17,500 nt of DNA from Chromera velia (lineage: Eukaryota; Sar; Chromeraceae). A program made the translations under genes and the position numbers. Positions 8,101 through 17,300 of the stretch are shown piece after piece. Under the pieces are notes generated by a model. The model was given only the letters and a program-made list of their open reading frames with translations, did not search any database and was not told where the DNA came from. Location: the NCBI GenBank assembly GCA_018398765.1, contig JAHBMJ010000539.1:1-17500 (forward strand), in the 5' to 3' direction. How positions within the stretch are numbered: position 1 is the first letter of the stretch; every line of letters begins with the position of its first letter.

Positions 8101-8792
8101 TTTCCGCCACCCTCACTCAGACCGCGGTGCCGCTGTAGATTGTCTTGACGTCCTCCTTCCACTACTGGCAGAGACAAGAAATAAGTCAAAGCAGGCCTTC
8201 TCGGAGGCGAACGATCAGCGCGCTCTGTGAGAGACGGACCGGAGAGAAGTTGGCAGACTGAAGAGCAGTGCACGCTTAGAGAAACGTCTTTGACATTACA
8301 ACTCGTGCGACGCGTGAGCAAATGCACATGGAGTGAATGCAGATCTGCGTGCTCAAGTGCGAACACCAGCCACGATCACCTTAATTCAGTGCAGAATCAG
8401 CGTAGTGAGGAGCTGACTTAATTGCGATCGATTTTGGTGAGCTCTGAAGAGACGGCGGCGGGGCAAGCGTGCAATGCATGGCGCGTGCCTTTTTCGCGCC
8501 GCCGCATGCATGCACCTGCATGCCGTCTACAACGCGTCCAGAAGCATGATGAAGCATATATATGCATTCTGCAGAATCCTGCAGACGATCGGCACTCTGT
8601 CACGACAGTGTCACGACAGCACAGGGCGACCATGGGCAGTCCTCGAGCATGGTATGAAATGAGAGAGTCGGAGTTGATCCATTATGAGCGTATGCCGACT
8701 CGTCGTTCTGTGTCCACCCGGAGAATTGTACAGAATGTGCGAAAGCCTTTTCGTCCTGTAACCTTGCCGTCTCCGTTAAAATTTCTATTCGA
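8101..8792. promoter_or_regulatory. Divergent promoter region between LSM7 and the HPR-like gene
   Basis: There is no convincing coding region. Candidate control sequences are AGAGACGG at 8230-8237 and 8448-8455 (the WGAGACG heptamer is a known Toxoplasma promoter element), GCATGCATGCA at 8504-8514, TGCATGC at 8517-8523 (a core bound by apicomplexan AP2 proteins), ATGCAT at 8475-8480 and 8562-8567, a GGCGCG/CGCGCC stem at 8480-8500, and two 11-bp tandem copies of TGTCACGACAG at 8598-8619. Each motif is seen; their use as promoters is inference from relatives. Transcription start sites are not determined. Confidence 0.5.
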
Positions 8793-10867
8793 ATGCTGAA
8801 GCTTGCTGCCCGCATATGGGACTGCAAGTTGCTCCACGTTACCAGGATCCGACAAATTCCTGCATCTCGGCGATGGGCCCATGCGATGGGGTCTGTAGCT
8901 CCCGTGAGAGACCAAGAAGAGGGCAAGGCAGAAGAATGGAGTCCCCGGGAAAGGAGCACGCCGGAGGCCCACGCAGCGGCCGTGAGCGGAAGGCGAAACG
9001 GTGTCAGTGGCTCGTCTCTGAGGAGGCGGAGCGGAAAGGTCTTCGAGTACAGTTCAGCCATAGGTCCGTCCAGGGGATTTTGGTACTGTCCCTTCAAATA
9101 CCTTTACCGACTCCTTGAGCTGCCGTCTCGTTGAGCTGCCGTCTCCTCATATTCCCCGTCTGTCCGTTTTCGGCCTGTTTGTCCGTTTCTGCACCCCATG
9201 GTTCTTTCCCTCTCGTTCTCTTCTCTAACTGCAGGTCGTTTGGTTTCCGAAGCGGCCAAGGTGAACGACGTGGAAACGCTGAAGCGTAAAATTCGGCACA
9301 TAGACTTCGACAAAATGTTGTGCTTTGACTTGGCCACCGCCATGCTCGGCGTTTCCCGTTTTCCCATCTTCTTCAACTGGTCGTTTTGGTCTCATTGCAT
9401 AGACCGACTTGAGACGCCCGTAAGCGGCGAAAGAGACATGTTCGTGTGCGACTTGCTGAAGCCTCTCGCAGTCGTGCAGATGCTCGCAGCTCTCGCACGT
9501 TTGCCGTCTCTGCCTCAAGAGGGCGGGCGTCCCCGTGGAGAATTTCTGCTCTCTCGAGTTGCTGAGAACGTCCGAAAAGATTTGACAGGGTTTGACAGTG
9601 CCCATATCGCAGGTGTCTGCAGTTCCCTCGCCCAGATTGCACCTGAGCGCTTTGTGTGGTTTTTTGAGTTTGTCAACACAGAACTTAAAAACGAAACTTT
9701 GAAGCGAAAGCGTCCTCAGGGAAACGGGAGGAGCTCCACGGAAAACCTCAAAGAGGGAACAGTGCCGCATGGAGGTGGAGAGGATGCAGAACCTGTGTAC
9801 ACCCCGATAGAGAGCGCCCCGCCCCCGCCCCATCCGAATGGTGGTCGTCAGTATTCAGTCTCATCAAGAGACATGATGAGATGGAGCCCTTCTACGTTGG
9901 CAATGCTTGCACGAGCACTTGCAAGGGCGGACGTCTATGATGCTCAGACGTTTGCACTCATTGCTGAGCGTTGCACAGTGGCGCGTGACAGGTTGAACCC
10001 AGTCGATGTCGCCTACCTCCTGTTCGCGTTTGCGCGTGTTCAACACACGAGCGAGATTCGTCTGTTTGAGGTGCTTCAGAGGAAAATTATTGAGGGCATG
10101 CGGATAATGGATCCAACCACGATTGCCGTCTCTGCATGTGGGATGGTCAAATTGGGTTTGTGGGACTGTGGTGCATTTCGGGCTTTGCTTCTGCGTGCTC
10201 ACGACATTCACGCGCAGTTCTCGATCCAAAACGCCGCAGATCTCCTCCATGCTTGTGGAGAAGCGGGAGTGAGGGACGAACAAGTGGCTGGGTTGCTTTC
10301 TAGACGAATCATAGAAGGGTTCACAGGGCCGCAGGGGATGATAGAGGAAAGATTTGCGTCGCGTGTGTCGTTCTCTCTTGCCAAACTCGGCGTGCTGGAG
10401 AGGTACGCTTACGGATCCTCTGAGAGATCCCTAGACGCAAAGCCGGATGTGAGGGGGTCTGGTGAAATGAGTTTTGTGGATCCCTGGGGAGAGGGGACTC
10501 TTCGGGTGTTCCTGCAGTGCGCTGTCCTGCTCCGAGAGCGGTTGGAGAGAGTTCTGGTAAGAGGGGGGTGGATGGACTGGATGCTTTTTCTTGTCTACTC
10601 CAAGTTTTCCTTCTCCTACTCCTTCCTTTTCCCTTCTGTATCATTTGTTTTTGTCCTTTTCTCTGGCGTGCATAGGTCTTGTCGTCGTTTTTCCTTCTCG
10701 TTTTTGTTCCGACCAGCTATTCTTGGAACAAAAGAACGTGCATACAGACAGACCAAAGAGAGAGGAGGACCGCCGTTCGCTGTGAAGGAAATCAAGAAGC
10801 CAGCAGAGGCTTTCTCAACAAGCATGCCTCCGAAACAGAATGCTCCCTTGCGCGCACGCGCACACAC

Positions 10868-10942
<75 letters not shown>

Positions 10943-11715
10943 AAGAAAGAAAGAAAGAAAAAGAGAGAGGACTAGAGAAATGTTAATCCAGCAAGCAGAC
11001 TCGCAGACAGCGAACTGTAGAGCCTTGTTGCTGAGCTAAAGTCGCGATCTACTCTGTTTGTTCTGCGAGTGTGCTTTTCGAAAACTCCCAAAAGATGCCT
11101 AAATGTGGGCAAGTGGTCCTTGCCAAAAAAGGAAGAGAACGAATCTTCGATTCTTTCTTTTCTGCTTGAGTTGTTGGAATGGTGTGTTTATATGGACTCT
11201 TTCTCTCGTACACCTTGCTTTCCTGTCCCTCCCTTCCTGTCCTGCTTCTTTTTCCTTCCTGACAGGTCAACGAGCCTTTGTCTGGTGTTGCCACTGGAGT
11301 CTATGCGAGTCTCGTTGTGCCGCACTGGCTCTCCAACCTGCCCTCCTCAACAGACGCGCACTCATCCTCAGAGGCAGAAGTGGAAGTCCAACCTCAACCT
11401 GGAGACCTCACCGCAGGGCCGCACAGTCCTGGTGCTCTGTCTTCTTTTTCTTCGCACAAAGTTCTCCCCCCTCTGTTTGTACGCCTTCTTGAACAGGCGC
11501 TGTGCAGAATTGAAGAGGGAGGGGAGGTCCAGAAGATCCAACTCCAGTCAGTCAGTGAGGCAGGCAGGCAGTCAGGAAGTAGATGGATACGGGCAATGGG
11601 CTGATCCGCATGGGACGACAGAAGATGTTGAGCGAGTGAGAGCAGTGAGAAACAAACAATGTATTCGACAGACAGACAGACAGACAGACAGACAGGCAGG
11701 CAGACCGACAGACGA

Positions 11716-11767
<52 letters not shown>

Positions 11768-12963
11768 GCAGAAAGAAAGAGAGAATGGGCACGTGCTGTA
11801 GTGATGTTGGGAACTTGTGGACAAGGAGGCACTGCAATTTGGAGTCTGTCCATTAGGTCTCGGGATTTGTTAATTTCTGAACAAAAAGAGAGACCACAAA
11901 GAAAAAGAAAAAGTCTTTTCGTGGATGGACCGATTGAGACTCTTGTATCCTGCTTGCTCCAAGCATAGGATGCTTTTTTTCTGGATGTCTTCTTTCTTCT
12001 TTCCTTCCTTTGAGCCTCTTCAGTTTTTTGTTCTTCATTTATTTCCTTCCTTGCAGCAAAGTGTGGATAGGCCTTGTGGCCCTCTGTCTCCGTCTGCCCG
12101 TCCCTCCCCCGTCTCCACGAGAGCTTCGAACGTTCAAGAGGTGGCAGAGAAGTGCGATGATGTGGGGGGCAGACTCGGAGACAGAGAAGGAGACGGTAGA
12201 GTTGAGGAACGAAAATTCCGCAAATAAGTCTGACTGTCCTAACCCGAGTTTGAGTGAGGATGGATCTCTACCCTCGCTCTCTCTAGGGGCATGCCGGGGC
12301 CCTCGTTCAGTCGGTCTGTCCAGCCTGATGTTGTGTTCTCTTCGGACTGCTCTCGAGGCACTGAGGGTGCACTGGGAGGCGGAGAGGACTCAAAAGGCTC
12401 TAACGGGAGTCCCTGTAGACAGGCCAGACGAGCCTGACAATGAAAAGGAAATGAACCCGGAGGCCTCGAGGGGTCCGTCTGTGACCATCAAAGGAAGGGC
12501 GTTGGTTGGGGGGTGTAGGGGCGGGTCTCTTCTTGGAAGAGCCTTCATGAAAGAATTGCCGGCCCCCTTCTCACTGACTCTTTGTCAGACGGACCCACTG
12601 AATTACTGAATGTCTTTCGCTTTTTGTTTTGCGCATCTTTGCTCGTTCATTTCTTTTCCTCACTATCCGCCGCGTCCTCTAGATTCAACTCTTTTTTAGT
12701 AAATTTCGTTCCATTGTATTTTCGTTCTAATTGCCGCACTCACCTTCTGTTGTCTATCGTTTGTGTGTGCAGATCAGGATCACAAGATGATCGAAGAACG
12801 GGAGAAGGTCTCGACGCTCCACACGGAAGTGACGGAAGTCCTCAAAGAGGTGCTACGTGGGGTGCCAGTCGGTGCTGCAGAAACAAGGACAGAGGGCAGA
12901 CAGCAGGCGTGTGGTGATGTGGAGAGAGTGAGGTCTGAAATCCCAGCAGGGCCTTTCGTTTTG
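8793..12963 (+). CDS. Probable organellar heptatricopeptide-repeat (HPR/FASTK-like) RNA-binding protein, multi-exon, 3' end unresolved
   Basis: The proposed exons are 8793-9063, 9235-10556, 11266-11546 (or ending at 11526), 12057-12514 and 12773-12963. Exons 1 and 2 join in phase as 531 residues; exon 2 is the most secure. The N-terminus (MLKLAARIWDCKLLHVTRIR) is basic and amphipathic like a mitochondrial presequence. Paired short helices rich in Ala and Leu fill residues about 305-475, for example LAMLARALARAD, VAYLLFAFARVQ and IAVSACGMVKLGLWD, with earlier units LAVVQMLAALARL and IAGVCSSLAQI. This pattern is that of alveolate HPR proteins, which bind organelle RNA and rRNA fragments. No RAP domain is visible. 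The ATG at 8793 is chosen for its presequence. Intron 2 (10557-11265) and intron 3 carry microsatellites. The domain class is likely; exon edges after 10556 are tentative and a shorter form ending at 12227 is possible. Confidence 0.6.
9064..9234 (+). other. Proposed intron 1 of the HPR-like gene, with a 16-bp tandem duplication
   Basis: The donor GTCCGT at 9064 and the acceptor CTAACTGCAG ending at 9234 keep the frame (phase 1). Two tandem copies of TTGAGCTGCCGTCTC lie at 9115-9129 and 9131-9145. Another donor cannot be excluded. Confidence 0.5.
10557..11265 (+). other. Proposed intron 2 of the HPR-like gene
   Basis: The donor GTAAGA at 10557 and the acceptor CTTCCTGACAG ending at 11265 are both in phase 0. 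The reading frame past 10556 turns into Phe/Ser-rich and microsatellite sequence, which supports an intron. Confidence 0.65.
10857..10960. repeat. (CA)n-(GA)n-(GAAA)n compound microsatellite in intron 2
   Basis: CA units run from about 10859 to 10908 with a few CG interruptions, then GA units to about 10938, then GAAA units to about 10960. Confidence 0.95.
11666..11780. repeat. (CAGA)n tetranucleotide array
   Basis: Repeated GACA/CAGA units with a few GGCA and CCGA variants. The array lies in the proposed third intron of the HPR-like gene. Cys/Leu/Ser-repeat reading frames on the - strand come only from this array. Confidence 0.95.
12228..12609 (+). other. Coding-like stretch downstream of the alternative stop, proposed exon 4 region
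   Basis: The forward frame open from 12058 to 12609 includes SSLMLCSLRTALEALRVHWEA and a charged Pro/Asp-rich linker. It looks coding, while the other frame from the same acceptor (12057) stops at 12225-12227. Donor GTAGGG at 12515 would join it in phase to the exon at 12773. No domain is recognised. Confidence 0.45.
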
Positions 12964-13553
12964 GTCAGTCTCTCTCTCTGCTTCTCTCTTTTGTGTTGCT
13001 CCTGCATGTTACCCCTTCTCTGCTTTCTACCCCTGGTAGAATGCTTCTCTCCACCAGTTTGTGTGTTGTGGGGGTCGGCTGCTTTGACTTTTGGTCTGTA
13101 TGTCGTACAGTCTGGAAATGGAGAAAGCGACATACTGTCCAAGGGGAGGATCGAGAAGGCTTAATTGTGAGGAGTTGATGCATGCATGATGAGTGGGTGC
13201 GAGATTGACGTCTTTGGTTTGTCCACTGATTGCTCGATTTTTTTTGTTTTCACTGGATGGTTGCCTCCGAGGATAAATCTGAGAGTGCATGGAACCTTTG
13301 CTGAGTCATTCTTGTTTTTCCCCCTTCGCCGCGTGGGTGATGCTGGAGGAAGACCAGTAGAGCATACGGACAGCTGGACCAGATAGGGAATGAACAGAAA
13401 GCATTGGAGCACAGACTTTGAGACTCATCCATGCACGCCGGAAACCCGTTTTCAGTTGTTCAGACACTCTTGACGTTGAGTCTCAAGAAGGGGCGTTCGA
13501 CCTTTGGTTGGTTTTAGGTTATACACCTGCTTGTTTTCTCTGTCTGAATGCAG

Positions 13554-13625
13554 GATCTGTTGGTGATGGTGCCCACTTCAGCTGTTACTAGAGAATCAAG
13601 TGGTGTGAGAACAAAGAGGCGGTGA
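13554..13625 (+). other. Candidate terminal exon of the HPR-like gene
   Basis: The acceptor TGAATGCAG ends at 13553. The following frame reads 23 residues ending VRTKRR and stops at TGA 13623-13625, just before the sequence turns AT-rich. The linking exon between 12963 and 13554 is not resolved, and small acceptor-like sites at 13038, 13110 and 13332 lead to early stops. Confidence 0.3.
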
Positions 13626-14371
13626 CACCTGGATCCCGCACAAGTATACGCAGAAAGTATAATGTCAATTATTCCGAAAAATGAAAGAAATGATCAAAAA
13701 AGTCTATTCTTTAGATTTCTTTAATATTTTTTAGTTTATTTTTTCTGTATGGATATATAATTTCTATAGATCGATTTTTTTTGCAGAGTCAGGGCAGATA
13801 AGTGCAGAGTACACGAACGATAAACAAAAATATGGAAAAATCTTATAGTTTTTTAAGGTTCGAATCTACTTTCGAAACTACTATAGAAACTATTAAAAAT
13901 AATAAAAAATAATTAGAAACTACTAACTTTTTGGTAGTTTTAGGTTAAAATAGGCTAAAATTAGCTAAAAAGATGACTGAAGTAGAGTGAACCAGCAGCA
14001 CCATGCGCGTGGTCGCCGTGGTGCAGGCGGCTGTGTAGCCGGCTGAGCAATGCCGAGCAGCCTGCATGGCGGGCCGGCGGGGGCGGCGGGCCGGTTGCCG
14101 CCCGCCTCCCGCATGCAGCCCGCGCCCGTCGGCCCCTGCACCCTCCGTCGTTACGTTCTCGTCTGACCTGCGCAATCGATACAAGGCAAAGAAGATTGGA
14201 CATGCAGATGCACCTGCATTGCACCTGCTCATGCCCGAAGTCGTTATGCACATTGAAGGCAGTCAGCAAACAGAGCTTGTCGGATTTGAGTCGATGTAGC
14301 TTTGTCCTTTCTGAAGTCGAGTGGGTGTGTTATTCTAAACGCTCTTTGCTCATCTGAAGGATACAGGGAGG
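13626..14371. other. Spacer upstream of the exchanger gene: AT-rich block, then GC-rich block
   Basis: Bases about 13650-13975 are strongly AT-rich with GAAACTACT repeats (13874-13882, 13916-13924) and a short AAACTAC/GTAGTTT hairpin. They end in near-tandem copies of GGTTAAAATA/GGCTAAAATTA. Bases about 14000-14150 switch sharply to GC-rich sequence with GGCGGGC palindromes, likely the promoter or 5' UTR area of the exchanger. A 77-codon Arg/Pro-rich frame at 14066-14299 shows no domain. Confidence 0.55.
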
Positions 14372-17300
14372 ATGGGGCAGACTGTCCTGTTTCTAACCTG
14401 TCTTCTGGTTGTGCCCATTGTTGGAGGTTCCCTTTGGGGCACGACCCATTCTTACTCATACCACCACCACGTGAACAAATGTGCTCCGTCGCAGCGAAGG
14501 AAGACGATGGGACGCATCCAATGCGTGGGACGTGATGACCCTTCTTTGAGTTTTGCGGATAAGAAGGGAAAGGCAGTCGGCCCCGTCGGGAGGGGGAAGA
14601 AGCTTATACCTGAGAACAGCAATCCGGCCGTTGGTCGGGCCCGCCCACCTGAGAATCCATTTGACAAGGATCCTCTGAATCCGGACAGCCGTCCTGGGAT
14701 TTTCGACGACGCAGAAGAGGATAAGAAGAGAAAGAAGGCGCAAGAGTCGCCGCAGGATGGAAAGAAGTATCCCCTGTCCGATAAGGACAAGGAGAAAGAT
14801 AAGGAGACACATTCCTCTTTGTTCGAAGGGAACAGCGACGAGCGAAAGGAACTCTTTGCTCGTATCAACAGCTTCATTCTGGTGGCTGTACTTCTTGTTT
14901 GTTGTTACACAGGGTACCTGATTAACACGAATCGAATTCGGTACCTTCCTGAGTCCGCAGCTGTGATGCTCATCGGATTCCTCATCGGATGGGTCCTGAA
15001 GGCATTCCAACTGGAAAGAGAGCAGGAGCTGCTGACTTTTGACTCAGATCTGTTCTTCAACGTCCTTCTTCCCCCCATCATCTTCGAAGCAGGGTTCACA
15101 CTCAAGAGACGCCACTTCATGAGCAGTCTGGGGACCATCATGCTGTTCGCAATTGTGGGAACTTTCGTGTCGTCTTTGACCGTGGGGGTCAGTAGGCGAC
15201 GCCCTTGCTGGGCAGAACGTTCTTCGCATTCCCTGCCTGACTGCGTCTCTGTCTAGGGAAAAGAAAGAAACATATAGTCTGCCTGCCTGCCCGCCCGCCC
15301 GCCTGCCTGCCTGCCTTCTGCAGGCATTCTTTCATGCTCTCTCTCTCTCTCTCTCTCTCTCTGTGCCCCTCTTTCCCTTCTACCTTCTTGCATTCAAGTT
15401 CTTCGCTTCTCTCTCGGCTTTCTCCATGTCCTTTCCCTCCCACGAAATCTCCTCGACTATCGATCGATCGATCGATCGATCGTTGTGTCTGTCGCCGCTT
15501 CGGGAAACACGGCACAAGTGAAGAACAAATCCATGCAATCGATGCGTTGTTTCCTTTCCTTGCAGATTGGATGTTTTGCCCTCTCGAGGTACACAGGGTT
15601 TCAGGGACTCGACACAGAGGAAGACCAGAAACTCACGTTCCTCGTCTGCTTGATGTCAGTTGAAAGGCAGACAAACAGACACACACATACACACACAGGC
15701 ACGCACACAGGCACGCACACAGGCAGGCACGCAGGCAGGCAGGAAGGAAGGAAGGTAGAGAGACACGCAAGCAGGCAGAGATGCACACAGAGAGAAGCGT
15801 GTGGACTGCTAGACTTCACACGTGAGGGCGGACGGACGACCAAAACCAGCCAACTCTTCTTTCCTTTCCGTCGAAACCCCTCTTACGTCGCTCCTCTGTT
15901 TTTTATTTTTTTCCGTTTACCCTTCGCACACTTGCACCCTCGGTTTCATTCTCTTTCTTCAGGTTCGGCTCCCTGATTTCCTCCATCGACCCGGTGGCGA
16001 CTCTTTCGATTTTGGGATCTCCCAGATTCCGCACCAACCCGACGTTCTATGCTGTCGTCTTCGGTCGGTGCATTGGGGGCGGGGTGTCTTTTCTTTTGCT
16101 TTGGTTCCACTGCATGTCTCTTCGTCGTCGTTCCTCTTTTGCCTCTTTGATGGATGAGGGGAAGTGGAGATCGAGGGGCTGTCTGCATGTCCTTGTTTTT
16201 GTGACTTTCTTTTTGCTTCGTTCTTCGGATGAACGTCTATTGGTTTTGCCGGAACGCACTGAATGCTGGAATTTGAAAATTAAGTTTGAACTCTTTCTTC
16301 CTTCGTTGTTTTCCTTCTGCAGGTGAGTCTGTCTTGAACGACGCCATGGCGATGGCCCTGTTTGGGTCGATTGCGAAGATGATCCATTCGAAATCGCACA
16401 ACAAGTCTCTGCTGGCAGCGACAGGAATCGTGATTTCGGACTTCACTCTGGACTTCATTTTGTCCCTTGTTGTGGGTCTGGTCTGCGGAGGTGTGTGCTC
16501 CGTCGTGTGCAAACATTCCTCTTTCCTGAAGAACTTCCCCCACTACGAGATCGGCATCACGTTCATGTGCGCCTACTTCTCATACTCACTGTCGCAGGTC
16601 TGTCTTTGTGCTCTTCCGTTCCCTCAGACAAGAAAGCAGGGAAATGAAATGATGGGAAAGCTTTGAAGGTCGCGATGCCTCCCTCTCGTATTTTCCGAAC
16701 TGTTCTGTGCATGAGTGAGCTTGCTCAAACGTATCTCTCTATCTTCTTCCCGGTTGGCACGTACACATGCCGAGAGGTTTTTAGGGTGACTGGCCAGCCA
16801 GAGAGTAAGTTTGATTGATACGTGAGTGCCATAAAGGAGTGGAGCTTTGCAGCGATGTGAGGTCCTGCCTGTCCCTCTGTCCGTATGTCTGCCTGCATGC
16901 CTGTGAAAGAAAGAAACGCAGAAAAGAAGTCCCATGGTCTGTCAGTATGTCCATGTCTGCACCTGTCCGCCTCTGCATGCATGCAGTTGCTGGATTTGTC
17001 CGGCATCGTCTCCCTCTTCTTCTGCGGTGTGATGCTCTCCCACTACAACTTGTACAACCTTTCAGAAGGGGCACAGGTCGGCAGGGAGGAGAGGAGCAAT
17101 TTGCCTTCATCTGCTTGTGTGTCCACATCCCGGCATGGGAACATCGTCCTCTGTCCAACTTTCTTCTTCGTCGTGTGCCTATCCAGTAGCCAAGCCGACT
17201 TTTCAAGTCATTACTCCGCTCTTTCTTTGTTTACCTTTGAAGACGAAAAATAAAGACAGAGGAGGTTGCTGCGAGGTTTCAAAAGAGAAAAAGGAGAACC

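Noticed and set aside
8422-8799. 125-codon forward frame between LSM7 and the HPR-like gene
   Set aside because: It crosses the palindromic promoter cluster, has no domain, and overlaps the start of the preferred HPR-like exon in another frame.
11394-11853. Several - strand frames with Cys-Leu-Ser-Val repeats
   Set aside because: They are translations of the CAGA array inside a proposed intron; every frame stays open because the repeat lacks stops.
13846-13870. GGTTCGAATC word resembling a pol III B box, possible tRNA or SINE
   Set aside because: No A box, acceptor stem or cloverleaf can be drawn around it.
14066-14299. 77-codon Arg/Pro-rich frame upstream of the exchanger, possible uORF
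   Set aside because: The composition is that of GC-rich DNA and no evidence places it in the transcript.
15663-15790. CRISPR-like regular repeats
   Set aside because: They are simple CACA/GGCA microsatellites with no constant repeat plus unique spacers, inside a eukaryotic intron.
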